Of a stretch of DNA of 64,000 bases, positions 7,745 to 16,600 are shown piece after piece. The position numbers and the translations under genes are program-made. Origin of the DNA: JANSWY01 sp965267245 (GTDB taxonomy: Bacteria > Bacteroidota > Bacteroidia > Cytophagales > Cyclobacteriaceae); assembly GCA_965267245.1 (NCBI GenBank), contig OZ253939.1:4340001-4404000 (forward strand), written 5' to 3'. A model generated the notes under the pieces. It was not told where the DNA came from. It saw only the letters and a list, made by a program, of their open reading frames with translations, and ran no database searches. How positions within the stretch are numbered: position 1 is the stretch's first letter; each line of letters opens with the position of its first letter.

Positions 7745-8521
7745 AGTATTGAATTTTTGGAGTAATACCACTTCTTTATCTGTCAATGCCCTCCATTTCC
7801 CTCTGGCAAGATCTTTTTTCGTAAGTGGACCATACATGACTCTGTCTAATCGGATCACATCATAGCCCAGGTGCTCAAAAATTCTTCTTACAATCCTGTT
7901 CCTACCTATATGAATTTCAACACCAAGGATAGACTTGTCTTTGCTGAGGATGGCAATTTCATCTACTTCAGCCAATCCATCTTCCAGTTTTAAACCCTGT
8001 TTTATTTTCTCAAAATCTTCGTCAGTGATTGGTTTGTTGAGGTCTACCTGATAGATTTTCTTGATTTCGTAGGAAGGATGAGAAAGCTTTTTGGCTAATT
8101 CACCATCATTGGTGAATAACAATAGTCCCGTTGTGTTTCTATCCAGCCTCCCAACAGGGTAAATACGCTCATCAGCAGCGTTTTTAACCAAAGACATGAC
8201 TGTCTTGCGTCCTTCCGGATCCTCCATGGTAGTGATGAAGTCTTTTGGTTTGTTTAGGAGGATATAGACGGCCTTTTCTCTCTTCAGCAATTTACCATTG
8301 TAGTAAACTTTGTCACCAGGCTTTACTTTGTAACCCATTTCACGGATGACCTCTTTATTGACTTTGATTTTACCCTCCTGAATGAGTATATCAGCGTCTC
8401 TTCTTGAACAAACTCCCGCATTGGAGATGAATTTGTTTAGTCTAACCTCTGAAGGTTTATCCTGAATTTGCTTTTTAGGGGGTTTCCCTGCTTTCGAAAA
8501 TGATTTCCTGGGTCTTCGCAT
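7697..8521 (-). CDS. rluB: Ribosomal large-subunit pseudouridine synthase (RluB/RsuA family)
   Basis: 274 residues. An S4 RNA-binding domain (about residues 25-75, RLNKFISNAGVCSRRDADIL) precedes the RsuA/RluB catalytic domain, whose signature GRLDRNTTGLLLFTNDG contains the catalytic aspartate D127. It converts a specific uridine of 23S rRNA to pseudouridine; RluB versus RluE/F specificity cannot be settled from sequence alone. The basic N-terminal tail is common in Bacteroidota. It lies downstream of scpB with a 16-base gap, a pairing also common in other phyla, and its last 16 codons overlap the convergent gene. Confidence 0.92.
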   Translation of the reverse strand: MRRPRKSFSKAGKPPKKQIQDKPSEVRLNKFISNAGVCSRRDADILIQEGKIKVNKEVIREMGYKVKPGDKVYYNGKLLKREKAVYILLNKPKDFITTMEDPEGRKTVMSLVKNAADERIYPVGRLDRNTTGLLLFTNDGELAKKLSHPSYEIKKIYQVDLNKPITDEDFEKIKQGLKLEDGLAEVDEIAILSKDKSILGVEIHIGRNRIVRRIFEHLGYDVIRLDRVMYGPLTKKDLARGKWRALTDKEVVLLQKFNTSKAAKPNRKQDGMAS

Positions 8522-8537
8522 ACAAACGCGAAGTTAG

Positions 8538-9104
8538 TTATTCCTGACCTTCTCCTATAGTATTTTCCTGGTCATCTTGGTAGAAATCTTTTGGTGTAGG
8601 TAACTCTTTAAGATCATTTATGCCAAAATAATCCATAAAGTCTTTGCTTGTACCATAGAGAAGAGGTCTTCCAACTGCTTCAGACTTGCCTTTTATCTCA
8701 ATTAATTCTTTTTCCAGGAGCTTCTGTACAGAGTAATCGCAATTGACACCTCTAATTTGTTCCATCTCACCTTTTGTGACCGGCTGTTTGTAGGCAATGA
8801 TGGCCAAAGTTTCAAGGGCAGAGTTTGATAGCCTTCTTTTAGACTGTTGTTTTAGCAGGATCCCAATACTGGCCTGGTAAGCTGGTTTAGTTAGAAAGTG
8901 GTAACCTCCACCACTCTTAATGGGTTCAAATGAGAAATTATCTGCGCTGTATTTCTCCTGAAGCTTTTCAATAGAGGTTTGTATGTCTTCGATTGGGACC
9001 TCAGCTTCAAACATTTCAGATAGGCAGTTTTTTATTTCCTCTTCAGAAATTGGTTTTGGAGAACAGAATATCAGTCCTTCTATATGGTTTACAAGATAAT
9101 CCAA
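8538..9104 (-). CDS. scpB: Segregation and condensation protein B
   Basis: 188 residues, the usual ScpB length. ScpB is the winged-helix kleisin partner of the SMC-ScpA condensin complex that organises chromosome segregation. Recognisable are the N-terminal HIEGLIFCSPKPISEEEI, the core RRLSNSALETLAIIAYKQPV and the second winged helix with GVNCDYSVQKLLEKELIEI, then GRPLLYGTSKDFMDYFGI. The apparent start is TTG at 9104, eight bases after the DksA-like gene; no ATG is available upstream before that stop. The C-terminal tail is acidic. Confidence 0.93.
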   Translation of the reverse strand: MDYLVNHIEGLIFCSPKPISEEEIKNCLSEMFEAEVPIEDIQTSIEKLQEKYSADNFSFEPIKSGGGYHFLTKPAYQASIGILLKQQSKRRLSNSALETLAIIAYKQPVTKGEMEQIRGVNCDYSVQKLLEKELIEIKGKSEAVGRPLLYGTSKDFMDYFGINDLKELPTPKDFYQDDQENTIGEGQE

Positions 9105-9112
9105 TACTGCAA

Positions 9113-9493
9113 TTACTTATTCTGATTCAGCTTAGCTTCGATGCTGTGCATAGTATGAGGTACTGCCTTTAGTCGTTCTTTGCTAATTAGCTTGCCAGTA
9201 TCTATACAAATACCGTAAGTGCCATTTTTAATTCTTATGAGTGCTTTTTCCAGGTTATTGATAAACTTTTGCTGTCTCGCAGCAAGTTGATTCAAGCTCT
9301 CTTTTTCTGCAGTTTCGGCACCATCTTCCAGTGTTTTGATTGTGCCAAAAGTACTACCTGTACCACTATCTCCACTTTTTGTGATAGACTCTTTGATGTA
9401 GTTAAGTTCTGTTTTAGCCTTGTCCAGTTTTTCATGGATCAACGCCTCAAACTCCTGTAGTTCCTCATCTGAATATCTAGTCTTTTCCTCCAT
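9113..9493 (-). CDS. DksA/TraR-family protein lacking zinc-finger cysteines
   Basis: 126 residues. A long N-terminal coiled coil (about residues 10-90, with LNQLAARQQKFINNLEKALI) leads into NGTYGICIDTGKLISKERLKAVP, the DksA/TraR C-terminal signature. DksA-type proteins insert the coiled coil into the RNA polymerase secondary channel and modulate initiation with ppGpp. Only one cysteine (C96) is present where classical DksA has four, so zinc binding is unlikely. This degenerate finger is common in Bacteroidota homologues. It heads the dksA-scpB-rluB operon. Confidence 0.85.
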   Translation of the reverse strand: MEEKTRYSDEELQEFEALIHEKLDKAKTELNYIKESITKSGDSGTGSTFGTIKTLEDGAETAEKESLNQLAARQQKFINNLEKALIRIKNGTYGICIDTGKLISKERLKAVPHTMHSIEAKLNQNK

Positions 9494-9727
9494 GACAAAT
9501 ATTTTATATGCTCCTAATTCGGTGGGTTCAAATTTGCGCTAATCTAATAAAATTTTTCTATATGCCTATGGTATAAAAAACAAATCAAAACTTCACATGA
9601 TCATATGAATTATTTGGAATAGTTGACCAGAATTTAAGTCAATACTAGCTTACATGGTTGCAAATTCGTCATTTCAGTTGTTCAATCAGACAAATAGATT
9701 TATTACTAATTCATCATTAATCAAGAA
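9494..9727. other. Intergenic region without a recognised gene
   Basis: 234 bases of very AT-rich sequence between the stop of the first DUF4249 gene and the start of the DksA-like gene, both on the minus strand. I see no open frame worth calling, no clear hairpin with a T-run, and no perfect TAnnTTTG box pointing to the DksA-like gene. It probably holds that operon's promoter in a weaker form. Confidence 0.5.
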
Positions 9728-11353
9728 TTAATAAATAACACAAGTGGGTTTTTTCTCAGAGACTATATCTACCTCAAATTCACCTGTTATTTCAATACCA
9801 TCTACCGTATGACAAAATGTGCCTGCAACAAATTCACTATCAATTTGTGTAATTGTAGCTTCAGTCACAAATGGTTTATTACTTATCAGCGCAATTTCCC
9901 AGCAAGCATTTTCAGATAATAGAGTTTCGCCAACAGTGATACGAACAAACTCCTTGTTAGTTGGTGTGCTATCAGTAACATAGTAATCACCAAGTTCTGG
10001 CAATGAGTCTTTCAGAAACCTCAAGTGCAGATATTCATAAAGAGGACCTGAGTATTTCGAACTATGGAAATCATCGTTGTATCCACTTACAGTTAAAAAC
10101 CGAACATCAACTTCTGACCTATCCCAACCTCCGGCAAATTGAGAGATAAACTGTGAATCCCCAATTTTATATCTCAAAACCCCATTCCCTTCACAAGCAT
10201 CACCAATTCCATCTTCATCACTATCGCTTTGGTCTTGGTTCGGAGTGTTAACGCAATTATCCTCATCGTCAGGAATGCCATCTCTATCGGTATCTTTCTG
10301 CAACAGTTTATAAGGCCAGTCCACTGGAGGTTTATTCTTAACACCACTACGTAATTTTCTACAATCAAAACAGGCATCATTAATACAACCGTTGGGTTTG
10401 CGGCTACAGTCTACAGGAAAGGTTCCGGTTTTCTCAAATTCATTTGTAAAGACTGTTTTTTTTGAAATAGCCTTTGCAGCAAAATATCCAAGCACTAATT
10501 CATCAGAATTTGGGTTTACAATATTTCCTTTTACATGAAAATTTGATGCTTCAAATATGGTATTTGTGTTAGCCATCTGGTCTTTTATTTGAGCAAGATA
10601 TTCGTAATAATTCTGTTCAAACGAGAGTATTGAGGCTCTAAGCAAATAACCATTATCAAAATTTCTTCCCAATGGTATTGTATCAATCAAGTTACCCGTC
10701 CAATTATTGCCTACGAGCTTGTTGTTATGAATATCAAATAGATTAGTTGATTTTTTACTAAGCCAGCATTGCTCACGATCCCCAAAAGTGTTTACACCAT
10801 TGCATGCTCCGACGCAGGTATAATTACATCCTAAACTCAATTCAACTTTTGCAAGGGGTGCTACTATCTTATAAACAGCTTCAGTGTTCCATCGAAAGAA
10901 CATAGAATTATCAGAAAACGAAAGGTTACTTTTGAAGTCTAATCTATTTCCAGACCTTTCATAATATATGCTGTCAATCTGAATAGGTTCTGGAATTTTG
11001 GTTGGAAGCGACTCGTATTTGTCATCCCCAATTTGTAGTTTTAGTATATAAGATTTACCTATTTCTCCTGAGAATTCTTCTTGTGTTCTATAAATGCCAT
11101 GTCCATCATGAGACAATGTGATTTCCAATCCATCTTCATCAATAATTTTCACCTGTGCATTATCAATGTAGTCTCTTCTTTTATTGAATGGAGTTGTCCT
11201 ATAGATGGTGACAATTTGTTTCATGTTTTCGGTATTGATCTCACCGTCAACTACCAGAAATGATTGAGAGTCAGAGAAGACATCGACCTCCTCTACGCAA
11301 CTACCTAATGAGATTAAAATGATTGTTGACAAGTAGAGTACTTTACAATTCAT
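9728..11353 (-). CDS. DUF4249 lipoprotein with inserted TSP3 calcium-binding repeats (copy A)
   Basis: 541 residues. A lipoprotein signal peptide ends in LISLGSC, so the mature protein should be lipid-anchored in the outer membrane. The N-terminal half is a typical DUF4249 domain: FLVVDGEINTENMKQIVTIY, a carboxypeptidase-regulatory-like beta sandwich, and KIPEPIQIDSIYYE. A cysteine-rich segment (CINDACFDCRKLRSG) and thrombospondin type 3 repeats (DTDRDGIPDDEDNC and SDSDEDGIGDACEG, about residues 351-388) follow; these bind calcium. A separate C-terminal beta domain closes the protein. DUF4249 proteins usually sit beside TonB-dependent receptors, but none is present here. It is a close paralogue of the gene at 11892-13520. 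Confidence 0.85.
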   Translation of the reverse strand: MNCKVLYLSTIILISLGSCVEEVDVFSDSQSFLVVDGEINTENMKQIVTIYRTTPFNKRRDYIDNAQVKIIDEDGLEITLSHDGHGIYRTQEEFSGEIGKSYILKLQIGDDKYESLPTKIPEPIQIDSIYYERSGNRLDFKSNLSFSDNSMFFRWNTEAVYKIVAPLAKVELSLGCNYTCVGACNGVNTFGDREQCWLSKKSTNLFDIHNNKLVGNNWTGNLIDTIPLGRNFDNGYLLRASILSFEQNYYEYLAQIKDQMANTNTIFEASNFHVKGNIVNPNSDELVLGYFAAKAISKKTVFTNEFEKTGTFPVDCSRKPNGCINDACFDCRKLRSGVKNKPPVDWPYKLLQKDTDRDGIPDDEDNCVNTPNQDQSDSDEDGIGDACEGNGVLRYKIGDSQFISQFAGGWDRSEVDVRFLTVSGYNDDFHSSKYSGPLYEYLHLRFLKDSLPELGDYYVTDSTPTNKEFVRITVGETLLSENACWEIALISNKPFVTEATITQIDSEFVAGTFCHTVDGIEITGEFEVDIVSEKKPTCVIY

Positions 11354-11598
11354 TGATGGGAAGGATTAAAACTGGAATTTAGAAGAGTATTAGATTGAAT
11401 TCACAAAGAAAAATGGTCATCATCATAACCTAACAATGATGATGACAAGCCAGCTTTTAATTACCCCTATTTATTGCTAAAAGAAGCATGCAATGAAGGG
11501 ATATTTTTTCTTGGAGTTGTGTGAAATGCTATTATTTGATTGGCCCATAGGATACAAGATTTCCTTACGTAGATATCGTAGTATACATCATCAGAAGA
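11354..11598. other. Intergenic spacer between the small ORF and DUF4249 copy A
   Basis: About 245 bases. It contains the 11-bp inverted repeat at 11416-11446, described separately. Only frames shorter than 25 codons are present, so nothing else is called. A promoter for copy A may be here, but no perfect TAnnTTTG box on the minus strand was found. Confidence 0.45.
11408..11446 (-). terminator. Candidate terminator hairpin downstream of the small ORF
   Basis: A perfect 11-bp inverted repeat, GTCATCATCAT (11416-11426) and ATGATGATGAC (11436-11446), with a 9-base loop. Read on the minus strand it is followed by CATTTTTCTTTG, a short T-run, so it could end a transcript coming from copy B and the 56-codon ORF. 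The loop is longer than usual and the T-run is short. Confidence 0.45.
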
Positions 11599-11769
11599 TT
11601 ATATAAGCTGGGTATCCCTTAGTTCCAGGTTAAATGATTTAACTCTATTCAGTAGGGCACTTGAGTCAATGTTGATTCGGTATTTCATTCTGATATACCT
11701 CCTTATGACTTCAAGTCTTTTTCCTTTGACTAAATATCTTTTCGCAATGTCATCGATCAAATCTTTCAT
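11599..11769 (-). CDS. Small hypothetical protein, 56 residues
   Basis: An uninterrupted minus-strand frame from ATG at 11769 to TAA at 11599-11601, too short for most gene finders. The product is basic and helical, starting MKDLIDDIAKRYLVKGKR and ending LELRDTQLI, with no signal peptide or membrane segment. It lies in the 538-base gap between the two DUF4249 genes, 122 bases after the stop of copy B, and a hairpin lies about 150 bases further on. Its amino-acid composition looks like a real soluble protein (many Lys/Arg/Ile/Leu, no low-complexity). I recognise no family; a small regulator or RNA/DNA-binding peptide is possible but unproven. Confidence 0.45.
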   Translation of the reverse strand: MKDLIDDIAKRYLVKGKRLEVIRRYIRMKYRINIDSSALLNRVKSFNLELRDTQLI

Positions 11770-11891
11770 CTTAATGGTGGGTTAGTGGAATTTTCTGTAG
11801 AATAAAATAACAACTTTCTCGTTAAACTCCTCCAGAAAAGTGCCCAATTCGACAAAATGGGTACTATTGCAGATAAATTTGATCTGGATTA

Positions 11892-13520
11892 TCAGTAATC
11901 AGGGCATGTTGGCTTTTTCTCGCTGACAATGTTTGTTTCAAACTCTCCCTTGATCTGAATATTGCTGCCAACCCGATGACAGAAAGTGCCAGCAATTACG
12001 TCATCATCACTTCTGGTGACAGTAACTTCTGAAACAAAAGGCCTGTTATTTATAAGAGAAACTTCCCAGCAGGCGCTGGCAGAAGTGCTGGTTTGACCCA
12101 CCACTATTCTAATGACTTCATCACTTGAAGGTGTTCTGTGAGTAACTTCATAGGTACCAACTTCTGGTCTTATTTTTTTAGGAAACCGAACATGAACATA
12201 TTCAAATAATGGACCTGTATAGTTGGGTCTTAAATAGTCATTATTATATCCACTTACAGTTAGGAATCTGATACCTGCTTCACTACGATCCCATCCTCCG
12301 GCAAATTTGGATTCAAATTCTGATCCACCAACTGTATAGTTGAAGTATCCTATAGATTCACATGCATCTCCTACACCATCATTATCGCTATCTGCTTGAT
12401 CCGGGTTTGGTGTATAATAGCAATTATCTTCATCATCAGGTATGCCATCCTTATCGTAATCAGTTTGAATTAATTTCACTGGCCAATCTGCGGGAGGTTC
12501 ATTGTCTATATTACTTCGCAATCTCCGGCAATCAAAACATTCGTCATTAATGCAACCTCTATTATCTCTTTCACAGTTGGAAGGAAATGTGCCACTTTCT
12601 TCAAATTCCCTTGTAAAAATGGTCTGTTTGGAAACCGACTTTCCAGCAAAATAACCTAGAACCAATTCATCACTATCTACATTGAAAAGATTTCCCTGTA
12701 TCAGATAATTTGATGACTCAAAAATACTGCCGGTATTATCGAGTTGGTTCTTGATTTGGTCCAGATAGTCATGGTAATCTTTTCCAAAAGACTTCAGGCT
12801 TGCTCTAAGCAAGTACCCATTATCAAACTTAATATCCAGCGCGATGGTATCTATTAAATTTCCTTTCCAGGTATTTCCAATAAGACTGTTATCATAAAGA
12901 CTGAATAGGTTTGTTGAATTTATTTTTAACCAACACTGTTCACGTTCACCTACTATATTTATTCCATTGCATGCTCCAATGCTGGAAAATGAATTCGGAG
13001 GGCTGAAATTTACAGTGGCTAGTGGAGCAACTACTTTATATACAGCTTCAGTATCCCATCTGAAGTATGACTCACCATCTGCAAAAGTCAAATCACTTTT
13101 ATAATTTAATTTTGTCCCACTTCTTTCATAATAGATGCTGTCTATTTCAATGGCTGGAGGTATTACAGTTGGTAGAGATTCATACGTCTTTTCGCCAATT
13201 TGAATTCTTAATTTGTAAGATTTTCCTATTTCTCCTTCAATTTCCTCTATAGTTTTCCACACACCAAATCCATGGGAAAGCATAGGGTATTCCTCACCTG
13301 ACTCTTCTACAATCACAACTGTTGCGTCATCCACAAAGTCTTTTCTTTCATTAAAAGGTGCAGTGTAATATATAGTGACTGATTGTTTGATCTTTTCGGT
13401 ATTGATCTCACCATCAACAACTAAAAAGGTTTCTGAATCAGAAAAGACATCAATTTCTTGGATACAGCTGTTTAGTATAAGAACTAAAAGCGCGGAAAGG
13501 GAAAATATTTTATAATACAT
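11892..13520 (-). CDS. DUF4249 lipoprotein with inserted TSP3 calcium-binding repeats (copy B)
   Basis: 542 residues, close paralogue of the gene at 9728-11353 along its whole length. The lipobox region is LILNSC. The DUF4249 part shows FLVVDGEINTEKIKQSVTIY and VIPPAIEIDSIYYE. The same inserted cysteine-rich segment (CINDECFDCRRLRS) and TSP3 repeats (DYDKDGIPDDEDNC, SDNDGVGDACES) follow. Cysteine positions such as REQCW and GACNG are shared with copy A, suggesting conserved disulfides. The tandem copies probably arose by local duplication followed by divergence. Surface location and a role in binding or outer-membrane transport are inferred from family habits only. Confidence 0.85.
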   Translation of the reverse strand: MYYKIFSLSALLVLILNSCIQEIDVFSDSETFLVVDGEINTEKIKQSVTIYYTAPFNERKDFVDDATVVIVEESGEEYPMLSHGFGVWKTIEEIEGEIGKSYKLRIQIGEKTYESLPTVIPPAIEIDSIYYERSGTKLNYKSDLTFADGESYFRWDTEAVYKVVAPLATVNFSPPNSFSSIGACNGINIVGEREQCWLKINSTNLFSLYDNSLIGNTWKGNLIDTIALDIKFDNGYLLRASLKSFGKDYHDYLDQIKNQLDNTGSIFESSNYLIQGNLFNVDSDELVLGYFAGKSVSKQTIFTREFEESGTFPSNCERDNRGCINDECFDCRRLRSNIDNEPPADWPVKLIQTDYDKDGIPDDEDNCYYTPNPDQADSDNDGVGDACESIGYFNYTVGGSEFESKFAGGWDRSEAGIRFLTVSGYNNDYLRPNYTGPLFEYVHVRFPKKIRPEVGTYEVTHRTPSSDEVIRIVVGQTSTSASACWEVSLINNRPFVSEVTVTRSDDDVIAGTFCHRVGSNIQIKGEFETNIVSEKKPTCPDY

Positions 13521-13547
13521 CCAGGCAGAAAGATTATTAGGATTGGA

Positions 13548-13573
13548 TAATGTTTGTTAACTAATGTTTGTTA
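13548..13573. repeat. Two 12-bp direct repeats upstream of DUF4249 copy B
   Basis: TAATGTTTGTTA occurs at 13548-13559 and again at 13562-13573, a 14-bp period. The pair lies 28-53 bases upstream of the copy B start codon on the minus strand, where an activator or repressor could bind. No regulator is identified. Confidence 0.5.
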
Positions 13574-13628
13574 TAACAAAAATGATACATTTAACTTGAT
13601 AATTACCCTAACTGATTAAATATGTATC

Positions 13629-16600
13629 TCAAAAGTCGCCTGCTACCACTACTGTTTTCCTAAATTTCTTCCTGAATCCCTGGTTATTGTATATCATAAA
13701 ATGAATGATATAGTAACCGGGATCAACTATTGCACCACTATTGTTATCACCATCCCACCGGAAGAAACCAGATGTGTTCAGGAGGTCTCCGTTGGAAATG
13801 GTTTTCACCAATTGGCCGGATGCCGAGAAAATACTGATTTGGGCAAAATTTCCGACACTTTCAAATTGGTAATTTATTTTTGTGAAAGAAGGAACAGCTC
13901 CTGAAGTTTGACCAGCTATAAAAGTTTTTGGCTCGATCAAAATACTTTTCTCAAATACAGTATTCTGATCATTAAATTGATTCGAATTTGGTCTTCCAGG
14001 TGTGGAAAAACCAGATGTACTACTTGTTGATGTCCAGTTATTTGGATCATTGGAATTTCCATCTTTTGAAATTCTCTCCAGTGATACGCCATCCGTGTTA
14101 TCCAAAAGACTGAAGTGTAAATCCTCGTTGTAATTGAATAGGTCTATCACATTTTTCGCAGAATCATATAGAATAACTGTTCCACTTGAATTTGGGAATG
14201 ATGGCAGTTGCTCTATCTCCATGATTCTTTCTTCATCAGAACTTTTTGGGTACTCATTAATAATGATATCTTTTGAAGTTGTGAACACAGATACTTCTCC
14301 CGGAGCTATAATCATATGACCAGTTGATATTGGATGTATATCATGGGAGTCATTACTTAGATACCAGTTCTTCAGGTTAATAAATTTGTTTGATTTGTTC
14401 AGAACCTCCACAAAATCAACTCCGGTGGAAGTAGGGTTGAAAAGCACCTCATTGATAATGAGGTCTGTACTATCTGAAATTTCCGGAAGGATAAATTTAT
14501 GTTGCAATTGACTAGCTACATTTCCATTGCAATCTGAAATACCTGTTATGGTAACCTCATATTCGATATTAGGTATGAGAGTGGCGCAAGCAATATTTAT
14601 TTGGCGTGTATCTGTTAAGGGTTGAAGCTGTTCAACGAGTATATCTTCGCTAATTTCTATTGTAGAGATACTTTCTAAAAGCAATTTCTCATTGAAAGTT
14701 AGGAGTATGTTGTGCTCATCTATTGCATCAGCGGAAATGAGTTCAGGTGACTTTAGATCAGGGTTGGAAGCATTTACAGAATTCAAGAAACCAGGTGTTC
14801 CCCCAGTTGCTGAGATTGATATAGTCCAGTTTTCATCTTCGCCGCAAGTATTTGAAGGATCAATCATTTCTAAAGAGTTGCCACCTTCAAAGAAAATGTC
14901 ATCATACCAATCGGAAGTATAATTGATGTCGTGAATCGACAAATTATTGATAGTCAATTTAATATGATCAGACTTATTATCTAATGAGGGCCAATTTGAT
15001 ACGCCAATTTTGTTAAGATTTTCAGGAAATTCAGAAAACGATGACATTGGAATTAACAAAGCATATTGACCTGGTTTGAGAAACCCACCTGGTATCTCTG
15101 AAGACTCCTTTGAGTCACTGAGGGTCACTCCCGAAAGATCAATTAGGTTATTGGTGTTATTCAGGATTTCAATGTATTCTGAAACGGGTAAGTCATTTGA
15201 AGGTTCCGGATCAATCATGAGCTCGGTGATAAGTAACTCATGGAATGTTGGCTCTTTACCAACCCCAAACTCAAATGTCTCGGCATTCATCTGGTTACCT
15301 GAACAATCCTTAATCCCTCCAAAAGTGATCTCGTAAAGAATACCGGTTTCCGGAGTTTCCGTCAGAGGAAGCCAGATTTGGTTTAATTCATGACCAGGCA
15401 AGAACTTATCGTGTGGCAATGATGGAGAAATGGTTATGCTGCCATTTTCAAGATTAGTTATATCTACACGTTCATCAAATGTGAATTCAATTGTATCTCT
15501 TCGGTAAGAAAATGAGATGACCATTGGTGCTTTTAGATCAGGTGAAAGGTCAAAAATTGAGTTTTGATTTCCTGGAGTACCTCCTTCTTCATCCAATGAG
15601 ACAGACCAGTTACTTTGACCAGTGCAATCAGTGTAGGGATTAATAATTTCAATGCTATAACCACCATCATCCTTATCCGTATCATGGTACCAATCCCGAT
15701 TGTACATGATTGCATCAATTTCCTGATTGCCTTTCAATAAACGGACAGGTTCTCCGGAATTATTAAGTGAGGGGAAATTAGTTACACCAATTACACTACC
15801 AAATGAGGTGAAATCACTATAAGAAGCATTTGAAACAATGATCAGGTATTCATTTGCTCGTATCAAATTTTCAAGGAATGCAGTGTCCTTTTCGTCGGTA
15901 ATGTAAACCTCTTCCAGATTGATCAGATGATCTGTAGCGTTGAGAATCTCAACAAATTCACTTTCTGGAAGTTGATTTGGAGGAGATGGATCTGGCATCA
16001 ATTCTGTAATTCTGAGCTCACCAGGCTGAGGGTCTTTCCCTATACCAATACTTGTGGAAAAGGGAGTCAATTTGTTGTTCGCACAATCAAAGAAATCTGC
16101 TATATCCAGGTTATACAGTATAGAACTATCTAATGGTGAGCTGAGATCGATAAGTATCTGGTAATTGTTATGAAAATCAACACTGATAGATTGATCGAAT
16201 GGGTTCAATTGCACTGACCCGATAGTTGAAGTATTCATCGTTTCAGAAAAGTCAATGCCAATCCGGGATTCAGATAAGATTTGAATGTCTACGATGCTGG
16301 GTGCAATAGTATCAGGATTATTATTGAATACACTATTCACAAAACCGGGCGTTCCCCCCACTTCACTAATTGAAGCAACCCAGTTTTCAATTTCTGAACA
16401 GGCGGGGTTAAACGAGATTTTTTCTAAAGAATATCCTCCGTCATCTTTATCTGTGTCATGATACCATTCCCTTTCATAATGGACAAGATCAATGTTTGTG
16501 GAATCGAACTTTATGAACAAACTATCTCCTGAATTGCCTAATGAAGGAAAACCGGGAATGCCAATAACTTGAATTGAATCAGGGAAACTACTTTGAGCCA

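Noticed and set aside
14692..14922. Plus-strand frames inside the giant lamin-tail gene
   Set aside because: They are opposite-strand shadows of a repetitive coding region with no start context or family match; several other short frames opposite long genes were dropped for the same reason.
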